From positions 6,817,178 to 6,881,177 of the forward strand of contig CM070717.1 in assembly GCA_036346275.1 (NCBI GenBank): DNA of 64,000 bases, written 5' to 3'. Source of the stretch: Otatea glauca (taxonomy: Eukaryota > Streptophyta > Magnoliopsida > Poales > Poaceae). Shown here in pieces: positions 34,123 through 45,635 of the stretch. Position numbers and translations under genes: made by a program. Numbering within the stretch: position 1 is the first letter of the stretch; every line of letters begins with the position of its first letter. The notes under the pieces were generated by a model. That model had not been told where the DNA came from. It made no database searches and saw only the letters and a list, made by a program, of their open reading frames with translations.

Positions 34123-35490
34123 AGGGCAATATAGTTCCAACCTGCTGTATATATGCATGCAGGTTTGTCATATAATGCAAAAGGTGATGAACTAGTAAGT
34201 ATGCTTGTCATAAATGATGGTACTACATACCATGGTACTATTGGCCTTTGAACACTTCTTACTCAAAGTGTCGAATCCTCTGCTGAGTCCATTTAGCATC
34301 AGACGATACTGCTGTGCAACAGAGGAAGAAGCCAAGAACTCCGTTGAAGAATGTCACTATTTTTATGTTGCCCAAGGTGTAACAGTAAATAATTGAATCT
34401 GCGTGAGGTTTTCTAGAATGGTAAACCAGATGTCCGGTAACAATATATCTTGGTGGTGTCTAGGTGGGAATCGAATTCTATTTAGTCAGGGGTACTCAAA
34501 TTTTAAGTCGTCAGATTTCTTTCTGTACCATAGAGTATCTAAAAGGGTCGACAGGAACGGAATAAATCCACAAAAATCACCTTGAATTCTCCAGAAAATT
34601 CATTGATTCTTCCCTAACTCTTAAATACGATGGTCTAATTAAAAACTTCCCTTTAGTACAAACAGGACATAAGAAGTCTTCAGGTCTAGAGAAGTCTGTA
34701 TTTTTTTTATATGCTATGGCCAGCAGAATTATTAATGATTTTCCTCATCTTGTTCAACTCAGGATGACACAGTCGATCATACCAGATTTAAAATATTTTT
34801 AGGTTTTTAAGTATTGTTTTCATTGCAACACAAACTTCATATTTTATATATATGTATAGTATAACCCGAAGGAGAAGGAAAGAAGTTTTTCAAGTACATG
34901 AATATTATACTCATTAAACTTAGTCACGAGTAGGTACTCTGTACCATCCTCATTTTTTTGTTTTCATATAGAAAGCATTCAAACGAATGTCTTTAAAACT
35001 TAATGGAGTACGACTAGACTCAAGGTATAATAGGGCATTCTCTATTATTTTACGAGTACCCATAGAGAAGACTATGATAGCTCTTTCAGTAACAATGATG
35101 AGAGCATAGCTTCTGGCAATGATCATAATATTTTTAATTTTTTTAGTCAAAGTCTGAAAATATTTAGTCTCTCTAAGAATTGAATTTGTAGTGCAATTGT
35201 CTACAAGACAGATTTCATCCTTCGCTATTGGATTATACTTTGTTCTATATTAGAAGTATGATTTAACAATCAAGTCATTGTTATAGTAGGAACATATTGC
35301 AAAATATAGAACAAACATAGCACAATCAATCAAATATCCTAGGAAATAATCAATTTATTTAAATGATAATCGCTCAACAGGAACGTAGACCAATGTTCAT
35401 TCTGGAACTGACTAAACTAATAAAAATACACTTAAGGAGACTCATAATGATATGCGTATCGACTAGCAAAATGAAGGAATATTTAAGAGA
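34123..35490. other. Unassigned AT-rich DNA
   Basis: Only short frames are present. I see no transposon ends, RNA gene or conserved protein. Confidence 0.5.
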
Positions 35491-35868
35491 CTAGTTCAGG
35501 TCTCCATATGAGTCATGGGTGTCATTTTGGGACTCCTTGAGCTCAATAAGATCAATAACTATATCATCACACTTCTCAACGTCCGCATCAACAAACAGGC
35601 TGTACGGTGAAGTGTGCCTCAACCTTATTCCCCTGATTCTACTGGAACTTCCCAGTGGATTGCATGTAAAGATCCAACAAATGCTTTGGGGTGTGGTAGA
35701 CGCGTGATCAATGGCTAATGCATCCACACCTAAAGCATGACTGTGGAGATTCTGTAGCCTTATTTGTTGAGCTTTACTTCTAGAAGCTATCTGATCCTTT
35801 AACTTTCCATTGAGGTTTGCCTCTTTCTTTCTGAGCTTTGTCATTCTTCCATTTATCCATTCTTCCAT
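35491..35868 (-). CDS. Hypothetical ORF, 125 residues
   Basis: The frame starts MEEWINGRMTKLRKKEANLN, giving a short charged helix, then a serine/histidine-containing middle and an acidic end. I recognise no family. Its orientation matches the copia-type LTR at 36822-37045, so it could be a piece of that element's internal region. There is no promoter or splice support, and a chance frame is quite possible. Confidence 0.2.
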   Translation of the reverse strand: MEEWINGRMTKLRKKEANLNGKLKDQIASRSKAQQIRLQNLHSHALGVDALAIDHASTTPQSICWIFTCNPLGSSSRIRGIRLRHTSPYSLFVDADVEKCDDIVIDLIELKESQNDTHDSYGDLN

Positions 35869-35879
35869 ATACTTAGAGA

Positions 35880-36815
35880 ATCTAATTTCTAGGATTTAAC
35901 ATGAATTTTCAGGATTTATTAATCAATTTACGAAAATAATGAAAATTCGAGAGGCAAAAGTGTAAAATTCCTTTTTCTTCCTTTTTTTTGGAAAACGAGT
36001 GGGCCAGTCCGACCCAATTGAGCCGCACAGCCCGTTGGGCCCACGGGGCCCAAAACTCTGCCTTAAAGCTGGCAGCTAGGGTTGGAACCCTAGTCGCCAC
36101 CTCTTCCCCGTGCGAGGGTTGCCGCCATTCGTAGGCATCGCTGTCGTCGCCGCCGCACGGGAGCCCACGTCGGTGGGAGCGGAAGCCGAGGGGTTGCCGA
36201 TGAGATGTTGCACCGCCGGGCGCGATAGCCGAGGTGCTGCGCCGCTGTCGCCACGCATTCTTCAGGGCGTGGACGTGGAAGCCGAAGCGAAGCGCGATCG
36301 CGAGAGCTGAGGTGACGAACGATCATGCCGCCGCGCTGGCGTGAAGGCGAGGGCTCGACTGCCGTCGCCGCGGGAGACAAAGCGCACAAGCATGGACGCT
36401 GGCAAGCTAGAGGCCGATTCGTCGGTGCGGAAGCTGAGAGGGCGCGGTGCGTGGCCGCCAATGCGAAAGACAAGGCGGCTCGCCGACCGCCGTCGCGTGT
36501 TTCGAGCGCGGTAGCCGAGGTGTTGGGCCAGTGAGCCATCGCGCGGGCATGAACGGCGAAGCGCTTCGAGCGCGTAAACCAAGGTGATGTGTCGGTTCCC
36601 ATGGTGCTGGTCATCGCCGACAATGGTAGCGTCGGCCGACGGCACTGCGGTCTTCGGGACCGATTTTACCTCTTTTTATTATTATTATTATTATTGGTGA
36701 ACAGTACCTTGATATGATGATATATAGGATCGAAATAACATAGATGAGGTGTAGATGATGCAGGTAGGCGATCTTGATTGGCCTCGGCAGAACATCGTGC
36801 TAATAACGTGTTGTA
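35880..36815 (-). other. Probable internal region of a short copia-type element
   Basis: Left of the LTR at 36822 the minus strand holds a leader with ACACGTTATTAGCACG, an (ATT)n run at about 36676-36695 and about 550 bases of very GC-rich sequence (36080-36640) with overlapping frames on both strands. No gag or pol motif is seen, so it may be a nonautonomous TRIM/LARD-type interior or unrelated captured DNA. Confidence 0.35.
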
Positions 36816-36821
36816 AAACGT

Positions 36822-37045
36822 AATCGTTCACCCACACCAATCAACATGCCAACAGATCACACGAACAAAAGTAGGAGCACACACAATATAGGAGGGCAAA
36901 GTTCTCTTTCTTTGTTATATTGGTTCTCTCGTACACAGAGGTGCCATATTTATAGTAGAAGGCAGGAAGGGATATATTTAGATTCTACCATATAGAGATA
37001 GAGTCCAAACAGATATGGACTCAAATCAATCTATATCTTAACAAA
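36822..37045 (-). repeat. Short copia-type LTR
   Basis: In minus orientation it starts TGTTAAGATATAG, has TATAAATATGG (about 36949) and ends TTTTACAACA, directly followed by CGTTATTAGCACG. A phrase like CGTTATCAGCACG next to the LTR is common at the primer site of certain plant copia elements. The matching second LTR was not found. Confidence 0.45.
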
Positions 37046-37124
37046 CGCAAGCCTTTTGCTCATGCACATGTACACACATTCAGTGATGTATTGCTAGGGA
37101 TGAAAGGAAAAAAACAGAAAGGTA

Positions 37125-37438
37125 CTCCCTCCGTTCTTGAAAGTACGGGAGAGAAGCGTTCAAATTGTGTCCTCCAATATTAGGGATTGAGAGTTCTCTC
37201 CCCTTAAATTGTATCATCAAATTGTGCTCATGCATGTAGATGCACGCAGATACATGCGACCACACATATTCCAAAACAAAAACGCGGCAGGTCATTCCCT
37301 ATAATCGTGATTAATTAATGCATGCATGTTGCCAATTAATAGAGACACAGTATTAAATAGGGGCATTAGAGTCTTTTGTCAGAAATCATAATCTGTCCTA
37401 AAATTTCTCCTGTCCCTTACTTTCCAGGATGGAGGGAG
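37125..37438. mobile_element. Stowaway-type MITE, copy 2
   Basis: The left end CTCCCTCCGTTC follows TA (37123-37124), and the right end is GGATGGAGGGAG followed by TG. Inverted CTCCCTCC ends and TA insertion sites mark Tc1/mariner Stowaway MITEs. It is the same family as 29937-30246. Confidence 0.85.
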
Positions 37439-37679
37439 TGGTAGATATCCTGTTGCAACAACAATACAGAAGTGTGGGGATAATAGTTCCGCATTTCTAT
37501 GAACAAATAACACTAGGCATGCCTTAAGCATGTGAACATTCCTCTTTTTCTTGACCCTGTAAAAATGTAAAATAAAAAAAACTAAGACAAAAGTTACAAT
37601 TAGCATGTGGAAAAAAGGTCCATAAAAAACCAACTCTCTCCCATCAAGTTTACCTTGGAAAATGTAAGAATTCACCAAA

Positions 37680-37893
37680 TCAAAGAGGGATCTCATTATG
37701 ACTGGTGGCGAAGCATCCTGTTCAATCGTTGAATCCTTATGTTTGAGATGACTTTTTGAGTGAAATGAGAAGCAAGTGCAACTCTTGGGCTCCACATCGC
37801 CATGAATTTCATTGCAAATATGCCACAATCACATATGTTTGAACCCAAAAAATAAAAGAATACGGACACATGAAAGAAGCAATATACACACAA
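37680..37893 (-). pseudogene. Ulp1/C48 peptidase C-terminal fragment
   Basis: The minus strand encodes ICDCGIFAMKFMAMWSPRVA followed by IRIQRLNRML. DCGIF with the W-x-P-R that follows is the catalytic-cysteine region of SUMO-protease-like (C48) domains carried by many plant transposons. Upstream parts with the His and Asp are not seen in the neighbouring sequence. The overlapping longer frame continues into the MITE at 37438 and is not a gene. Confidence 0.55.
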
Positions 37894-37899
37894 TCAAAT

Positions 37900-38526
37900 A
37901 AAAAAAGAGCTAACAGGTATACCTACTATTGATTAGACCTTTTTAAGTAAGATGATATTTTTTGTATAAAACTAAAACATAACTTACATATAATAAAAAC
38001 TGTAAAACTAGTATACATTTCATATAAAAAAAGGTAATTTTGGATCGTTGTATTGAATACATTGAAAATAGAATTTTCCCCTGCTGGTGTCAAAACAAAT
38101 AAAAAAAATTTGGAGGTATAAAAAACTGTGCAAAATAGAAGGACAAAAGTAATAACCTTGTTATCTGATGTGCTATTGGAGGATATTCAATTTCAAAAAC
38201 ATCAAGGATGTTCGTTACATACACTTACCAAGCTTTCCTAAAGTTAATGATCTACACACACAAATGATTAAAACTAAAACCAAACAAATAGGAAAAAAGA
38301 TACTATGACAGATAACTGGTATGAGCCAACAATATGGTGTACAACTCAAGTAATACGAGCCAAAGCCCACATTGAATGTTCAGTTTGATAGCAATATGGC
38401 GGATTTTTTTTCTTTAATATTTATTTTTATTCATTTTTTTTAAATAGTCATTAGATAAAAAAAATTACGAAAATAGGCTCCCGTCGCCGTGCCGGCCCTA
38501 ACGGCCCAATTAACGGCCACCTACAT
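37900..38526. other. Unassigned AT-rich DNA
   Basis: Poly-A/T rich sequence with no gene. It lies between the Ulp1 fragment and the MULE. Confidence 0.5.
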
Positions 38527-38572
38527 ATCGCCCCATATATGGGCGATCGCCCCATATATGGGCGATATGTGG
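38527..38572. repeat. Duplicated palindromic motif upstream of the MULE
   Basis: The word CGCCCCATATATGGGCGAT occurs twice in a row and a third partial copy follows (GGCGATATGTGGGG). Each copy is almost self-complementary around ATATAT, and GGGCGATCGCCC at the join is a perfect palindrome. Confidence 0.85.
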
Positions 38573-38729
38573 GGTTTTTAGGCCCGAGCACGCCTTCAGA
38601 GCTTCATTCGGCAGCCGAGCAGAAGAGGAGAAAGAGGAGAGGAGAAGACGAGGAGAAGAGAAGAAAAATAGGGCAAGAAAAAAAATCGATTCGTCATTTT
38701 TGTGAAGGTAAATTTAGGAATTTTTTTAG

Positions 38730-39010
38730 GATTGTGTAGTATTTAGAAATTTAATGTAGCATTTAATATTTAGAAATTTATTGCAGTGTTTAGAAATTTT
38801 AGGATTGTGTAGTGTTTAGAAATTTTAGGATTGTATAGTATTTAGAAATTTAATGTAGCAGTTAATATTTAGAAATTTAATATAGCAGTTAATATTTAGA
38901 AATTTCAAGATTGTGTAGTATTTAGTATGTATAAATTTAATGTGGTATTTAGTATCTAGAAATTTAATAAAGTAGAAATATTAGGCAATATTTAGAAATT
39001 TAATTTAGTA
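38730..39010. repeat. AT-rich degenerate tandem repeat
   Basis: ATTTAGAAATTTAATGTAGC and variants recur at least eight times. Spacing varies around 20-45 bases. Confidence 0.75.
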
Positions 39011-39369
39011 GGGTTGTGTAGTAGTAATTTTATTATGCAAATAATGTATTAGGCAATATATACAAATGTAATGTGGTAGAAATTTAATATTAGGCCGTAT
39101 GGTAGGCAAGTCGAATTACTTATTTATAGTCGAATGACTTATTTATAGTCGAATTTTTAGTACGATGAATATACGTTTTGTCCATTGTATTTTAGAGTAA
39201 CATATTTCCGTCCGACGTTGCAGCATGTTAGAGAAATTGTATTTTCAAATATTTTATGGAGCTGGGGACATAGCTCAGGGGGCAGATGGGGTGGATTTGT
39301 CATCATTTTCAAGAGTCGTACGGGGCATATCTAGACCGAGCGATAGGACATACATGGATTTGTTGGGGT

Positions 39370-41820
39370 GAATGTCACGGATGTTCAATTTGGATGCCCA
39401 GACTGTTCGGTTGCGGGTCAGAGCAGTAGTAAGCCGTACGCAACACTGTTTTTATGGAGAGTTGATTCCTATTAATACGACATCAACATGGAGGAGCTAT
39501 GTTGGTTTTGCCGTAGAGCGGGGTTGGCTGCTCATGTTGTTAGTACAGTGCTACCCGGTGTCGCAAGTTCGTGATGTCGGGGTAGATATTACGGGGGAGG
39601 GGAAGTCAAATATGAAGGATGCGAAGATGAAGGTGGCGAGGAGCCTGAAGACGAGGAGCACAAGACTGGCGGTGGCGAGGGGATCGAGGGGCCCGAGGAG
39701 ACAGTGGTGGAGGCGCGAGGGGTGGCCGATGAAGGGGAGGAGGTGGAGGACATAGTTCACCTAATGAGGAGGAGGACCGTGCGGATGAGGAAGTCCCTGA
39801 TGGCAAACACTCCGATGAGGAGGACAATATTCCTGAGGTGCCTATCCCTGGTGTGTGTACTAATTACAATTTCGAAGACCTAAAATGAATGAAGGGAACA
39901 TTGATGTATGGGAGTATCATGAGAACGAGGTCACGCAGGGGGCCATATATAAAGACAAGGAGGCTGTAATGGATGCGGTGAAGTACTAAGTAATGTCTCT
40001 TCGGTGGCAATTCAGGGTAGTGAAGTCCAGCAAAAAGAAGTACGACGTGAAGTGCGTAGTTGATTCGTTCCCATGGCGGGTGCATGCATACAAGGGGAAG
40101 TGGAAGGACTATTGGAAATGTTCCATAGTGATGGAGCATAACTGCGAACTTGAAGAAGCGGAGCAGGGACACCGCAATCTGTCATCCACTTGGGTGGAAA
40201 ATGTGTTTTATGGTCAGATCGTGGACAATCCGCACCTGCAGTCTCGATCTATTATCACAGCCGTGGAGGAGATGTTTCAGTACAAGATTAGCTACGGAAA
40301 AGCATGGAGAGCGAAAAGGACATCTCTGCAAATACGGTTCAGGACGTACGAGGCTTCCTACGAGAATATTCCCCACTTGCTCAGGGCAATAGCACGTAGG
40401 AATCCTGGTACATCCATCGACCTTACGGAGTTTCCTGCGGGTGGTTTGTGCGCGGGTAAGTGGGTCTTGCAGCGTGCCTTCTTCGCCCTCGGCGCATGCA
40501 TAAATATGTTCCGGCACTGTCGTCCGGTCATTTGCATGGACGACACATTCCTCACAGGGAAGTACAATGGCCAGATTTTAACTGCGATCGCAGTGGACGC
40601 CAACAACCAGGTTCTACCGGTTGCATTGGCCTTCGTGGAGGGGGAAAACACGGACAGCTGGTACTGGTTCCTTGAAAGAGTCAAGCTGGCAGTTGTTCAG
40701 GACAGGCCTGATGTTTGTGTCATCCATGATCGACATGCAGGGCTGCTAAGGTCAATCGTGGATATGCAACAAGGGTCCGACGTCGTGGGAGCAGCAAAGT
40801 GGCCAGACCTGAAGAGCAGGTGGTGCATGAGGCACATGGGTGCCAATTTTTTCGATTCTCAGAACAGGAGCTTATGAACATGTTCAAGCGGCTGTGCAAA
40901 CAGAACCAATGAAGGAAGTTCGACGCGCTTTGGAGGACGTTGGATGAACTAACGAAGAAGCAATCAATGAATCCAAGAGATACCGCTAGTTCATCAAGGA
41001 ATCCGATGGTCTACCACGAGCAAGGAGAGGAACCCACAGCCATGTGTGCGCTCTCGACCGACGCCCCAAACATTCGGCGTAGGCTGGGGACCAACATAAA
41101 GAGTTTCACCGACTGGATACGACACGAGTCTTTGGAGAAATGATCCCTTTTGCATGACGAGGGCGGTTCGGGTTATGGAATCATGACAACGAACCTGGCG
41201 AAGATTTACAATTGGGTAATGAAAGGCACCAGATGCCTTCCATTGGTGGGTATAGTTGAAGGTGTGTTATTAGGGACACAAAGATATTTCATTAAGCGAT
41301 ACAAGAACTCCGCAGCATGTATGTCGGACAATCGACTGTTGTACTCAACGGTTGTATCTACGTACATGTTCAAAAAAATAAGAAAGGTAGACACATCGGG
41401 TGACACCGGAGAGTGGCGTGGAATGGAGATACCACATGCACTGCGGTGACCGAGGTCGCAGAGGTGCCCACCGGGAGAGGACTTCCCATCTGTGCATACT
41501 CTGAGCAGCTGACTGCGAGTGCTCCTGCCAGAAACCACGCCTGCTGCACTTGCCGTGCTCGCACGTCATTGCCGCAGCCGTCGAGATAAATCAATCATGT
41601 CGTCCGTACATCTCCCCCTATTACTACAAGCAAAGTGTTCTCAACACGTGTCATCACGAGGTGTATGGATAACGAGTGGATGGATCATTCACAACAGCCC
41701 CCCTCCAGAGCATCGATGGGTACCGGACATCCGAATATTGAAGCAGAAGGTCGGGCGTCGAAGGACACAGCATATTCGGAACGATATGGACGAGTCCGAA
41801 GCGCGTCGCAATTGCGGATA
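39370..41820 (+). pseudogene. Mutator-like (MULE) transposase
   Basis: An N-terminal piece (LDAQTVRLRVRAVVSRTQHC) at 39384 leads through an acidic stretch to the main frame 39993-40877. That frame has WRVHAYKGKWKDYWKCSIV, then the DDE core start CMDDTFLTGKYNGQ, ALAFVEGENTDSWYWFLE and the second aspartate VCVIHDRHAGLLRSI. The frame then breaks (40877, 41143). The C-terminal part is recognisable in other frames, including a SWIM zinc-finger segment (CQKPRLLHLPCSHVIAAA near 41526-41580). A TAG-type break follows VYG near 41666. The set fits a MuDR-type transposase; it is inactive. No terminal inverted repeats were found by eye. Confidence 0.9.
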
Positions 41821-41824
41821 ATGT

Positions 41825-42135
41825 AATTTTCGATGTTGTTCCCATCGTTTAATTTACGATGTACCAGTTAACTGTTGTTCCCATCATGTAATTTTCGATG
41901 TACCAGTTAATTGTTGTTCGCATCATGTAATTTACGATATACTAGTTAATTGTTATGCGGATAATATAATTTTTGATGTACCAGTTAATTGTTGCTCCTA
42001 TCATGTAATTTTTGATGTACCAGTTAATTGTTGCTCCCATCATGTAATTTTTTATGTACCAGTTAATTGTTGCTCCCATCATGTAATTTTCAATGTACGA
42101 TTAATTGTTGCTCCCATCATGTAATTTTCGACGTT
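41825..42135. repeat. Exact 39-bp tandem array after the MULE transposase
   Basis: ACCAGTTAATTGTTG or a close variant occurs at 41863, 41902, 41941, 41980, 42019, 42058 and 42097, always 39 bases apart. The unit also holds CCCATCATGTAATTTTCGAT. Seven to eight copies are present. Confidence 0.95.
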
Positions 42136-42315
42136 GTGTGCTTCATCGAACATATCTTCATCTTTAGTATGTTTGTAACATGAGATTTTTTTTAGCTTTC
42201 TGGACTTCCGTTGTATTATTTGTTAAATATGCTACATTTCGTTATTTTGCATTTCATTTTGTGTACACATTTAATTACTGACAAATTTGTTATATTTGCT
42301 TTGTAACAGGTAACG

Positions 42316-42642
42316 ATGGCGCGACCTTGCCCTGAGCTACTAGACGCGACCGTGGATGCGACCCACCGGTCTAGGTACTCCCCAGAGGAGAACCGACAGC
42401 TAGGGACACTTCGGCCTCGGGTGCCCAACGAGTTGCTTCGCATTGACCCACGCAGGCTTCCACGGTAAGCTGCCGACGCTTGCACTCTTTTATGTACATG
42501 TACTTACCTCTGAATGCAATTTTAATGACGCAATACACTACATGCAGGTTGCGAGCGGCTGGCTTACTTCCTCTCTGTAGGATGGTGGAGCAGGTCACTA
42601 CCCCGAACCCCAGAGCGATATTGAAAAACCCGAGAGTGTATT
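42316..42642 (+). pseudogene. Plant-mobile-domain (PF10536-type) gene start, truncated
   Basis: The first exon (ATG 42316, about 150 bases) reads MARPCPELLDATVD and LGTLRPRVPNELLRIDPRRL. It joins at CCACG|GTAAGC to an exon after TACATGCAG (42547) that reads LRAAGLLPLCRMVEQV. These words are typical of the N-terminus of the plant mobile domain ('serine/threonine phosphatase 7 long form' look-alike) genes found in MULEs and other grass elements. After about 42600 the match ends in foreign sequence. Confidence 0.65.
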
Positions 42643-44545
42643 TTTAGGGGTTCAGGCAAGCCGGTGCTACCGGCCTTGGCAGCCCGGTGCTATCGGCCGA
42701 GCGGTAGCACTGGCCTCACAGAGCGGTGTGATATTTCTAGAGAATAGCGTTTTTGGGCATTTTTGCGGTCCGGTGCTACCGCCCATGGTAGCCCGGTGCT
42801 ACCGGGCTAGTGGTAGCACCGGCCCTAATGCCCGATGTGAAAATTCCAGAGAAGGTGTTTTCTGGTGCTGGCGTAGAGTGGTGCTACCGACCTAGAGACG
42901 GTAGCACCGATCCACTATGGGCGGTGATACCGACCTGAGGGCGGTAGCACTGGCCAAGATGAACAAAGTTTAATTTCGATTTGTGGACTTTGATGAATTT
43001 CTTGTATATCTTTGTGGGCAATGCTATGTGAGGTGTTTCCTTGTCTTTGATGGTTGCACGACAACGGTGCTAGGTCATGGTGAGGTGGAGGATGACCGGG
43101 ACTAGGCGGGGAGCATCGGAGGTCCGGATGGTCTAGGATCGCCGAAAGATGATCGGAGACGAAGTCCGTGCAAGACAAGAAGACTAGGAATGGATGAGAT
43201 GCTAGTTAGACGCTGCTCGAATCAATGAGGGCCATCGGATCGCGGTCTAGTTGATAGGATAGCGGGTCTAGGTAGTGTGCTTTGAAAACTGTGCAAGAAA
43301 ACCCGTTATGTGTATGGGTTTTGGGTTAACCCTTGCATGGCTGTGTGTGGGTCAATCCTAGCCCTTGATGAAGTGCTCTAGGGTTTAGAGGCTCATCCAA
43401 GGGGGTAGGTGGCTCAAGAGTAGTATAAATAGAGGGAGAGGGGTGGCATTCCTCCTCTTGAATGTTTTGAGGTTTTTGTACTCCTTGCTTTGCCCACTTG
43501 TTGTGAGGCTTTGTAAACCTCTCCTTCCAGAAATGAAAATATTTTCATCTATGTTCAATTTCCTTTACGCATTTAATTTCTGTATTTACCTTCTTGCAAT
43601 TTACATTTACGCAATTTGGATTTGCCTCCCCTCCTTCTTTCTACATGCTTACGATTCTTATGCCAAGGATGTTGATTGTTGGATGAATCTCTTCTTAGAT
43701 CATATCCCAATCATCTAGGCAATCCATGCATTTTCTTGCAAGAAACCAGATTTTGCGTTCTTGAGTGAATGATCTTGTAAATTACGTTTCGTCAAGTCTC
43801 TACTTGTTCTTTTACTTGCTGGGACGTGTGGGACGCTATTCAAGAACATCTTGATCATCAAAACCCCACGAGCAAGTCTTGAATCAAGTTCTTTCGATTT
43901 GCTAAAAACTTGGTGCATTCTTCCTTCCCGGGCAAAAAGGTCGAAACTTTGACATCAATCCTTGCGATTGAAGGTTCGAATAAGTTCATGACATCTCGAG
44001 GATCTTATCTACAAGTTTCGTGAGTTTTTATCTAGCCGATCAAAAGATTCCTTGAAATTTGCTTTAAGGTGGTGCTGATTTTTCAGGCTGTTCTTGAGCC
44101 CGGTGCTACCGCACCTCCTGCGGTAGCACCAACTAGACAGCAAGTGGCTCATTTTGATCTGCTCCTTTCGTGTATTTCCTTCGCGAGCTTGTTTGGATTA
44201 CTTTTGGGGGAGTTTTTTAAGTTGTTACAATTCACCCCCCTTTGTTCGCCATCTCGGTCCTTCATTATCTAATCCTAAACAGTAGATTAACATAACTACC
44301 CTCAGCAGCGATCGTTTTCTAGACAACAAGCTTCTCAAAGCCATAACTTTCAAAACTTTTAACCAAATTTGACGCTTTTGTGCTCTAATGAAACTTTAGA
44401 TAATAATCTATGTTTTTCATAATAATTTTACAGACCATGAAACTGACCATACCTACCCCAAAACTAGCCTTGTAAACATAGAAAACTACTAAATGAATAC
44501 CGATCTCTCCCAGCTACATCCCGGTGCCCTCTAACTATCACATCT
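42600..44545 (+). repeat. Repeat X1: element rich in CCGGTGCTACC/GGTAGCACCGG
   Basis: Motifs such as CCGGTGCTACCGG and GGTAGCACCGG recur between 42660 and 42950 and again near 44100-44130. A TATA box TATAAATAGAGG (about 43422) and CTTTGTAAACCTC resemble LTR promoter and end sequence. The phrase AATTCACCCCCCT follows at about 44231. X1 interrupts the mobile-domain gene at about 42600. The family is unclassified; no coding capacity is seen. Confidence 0.55.
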
Positions 44546-44965
44546 GTAAGATTGAGGATACCAACTAGAGGGGGGGTGAATAGACAGTTTTAAAAATTAT
44601 CTCTTAAAAACACTTTGGCAAAAACCTAGTTTATATGCAGAAGCGTAAATTAAAATGGTTTTGTCCAATTAAATCCTAAATCGACTAATCTCAACTAAGT
44701 GCACCAACAACCTAAGTCTATGATCAAGGTTTGCAATCTTAGGTTGACAAGTAAACAATTTAATTCTAGGAATGTAAATTGCAAGAATGTAAACAAGTAA
44801 TAAGAAGCAAACTAAAGATTGACACAATCTTTTTATTGTGGTGTTCGGAGACTTGCCGATCTCCCTTAATCTACGTTGAGGTAAGTCCAAATGAATTAGA
44901 CCGGCTCCACGAATTAAGCCAAGCACCTCGAATCTACTAGCGGTAGCTCTTTCTCCCTCCGGGTA
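44546..44965 (-). repeat. Repeat X2, left part, opposite orientation to X1
   Basis: On the plus strand ATACCAACTAGAGGGGGGGT at about 44554 is the inverted form of the X1 end. GTGTTCGGAGACTTGCCGATC (44844) follows. The sequence is cut at 44965 by the LTR of element C and seems to continue at about 49652. Confidence 0.45.
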
Positions 44966-45633
44966 TGATGAGGACACCACTTCTTCAGTTCCAACCACAT
45001 CACCTGCTGCTACCACACCTTCAGAAATGATACAAGGACCGATGACTCGATCTCGTGCACGTGGACTGGACTGTGTGGTTTTCCTAAGGAATGAAGGTCA
45101 AGAAGATGGCAACAAATAAAAGGGGTGCTGCGCCACCCATCATTTGGGCTCGGCCCATGTAATAAAATCTAATTTTAGACAGATTATGGAAGGATGGGAG
45201 GAGATTTCGCCCCTTCCATAGTGCTGGCCGAAATGGCCTCCCCCTCCATCTATTTAGTCGGGTTCGAGTTCCTCTTGTAAGGCGGGTTTTTCTTTGTGTT
45301 AGTTTAGCCATTGCGCAAACTCTGCTCTTCAGTTGTGTTAGTCGACCACCTGCGAGACAGCCTTTGAGAACCCCACTTTTGAGTTGAATCGAATTACTTT
45401 TGCAGATTCATTGTTGCCTATATCTTATTCTTGCTAGTTCTTCGATTGCTCGCAGGAATTGAACCTCGTGTTCAGGTTGATCGTGCTACCCAGCAGGGTC
45501 AATAACCTTCGGAGTTGGTTCAGCGATTGCTAAGGCGCACACGACCTCTTCATTTGTAGTCGGATCGCGAGTCACCTCCACCAGAATCGAAAGTTATCTT
45601 TTCACCGAAAGATCGGGCACTCCGACTCTATCA
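44966..45633 (+). repeat. Element C 5' LTR carrying the polyprotein end
   Basis: The 668-base LTR starts TGATGAGGAC and ends CTCTATCA. Near its start the plus strand reads GPMTRSRARGLD and stops at about 45116. Words like GPMTRSRAR are the usual last residues of Ty3 polyproteins, so the coding frame ends inside the LTR. Confidence 0.85.
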
Positions 45634-45635
45634 AG

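Noticed and set aside
36090..36645. Overlapping frames of 127-177 residues
   Set aside because: They arise from GC-rich sequence with few stops on both strands; no conserved motif.
37379..37828. 149-residue minus-strand protein
   Set aside because: It runs into the Stowaway MITE. Only the Ulp1-like part (37680-37893) looks real.
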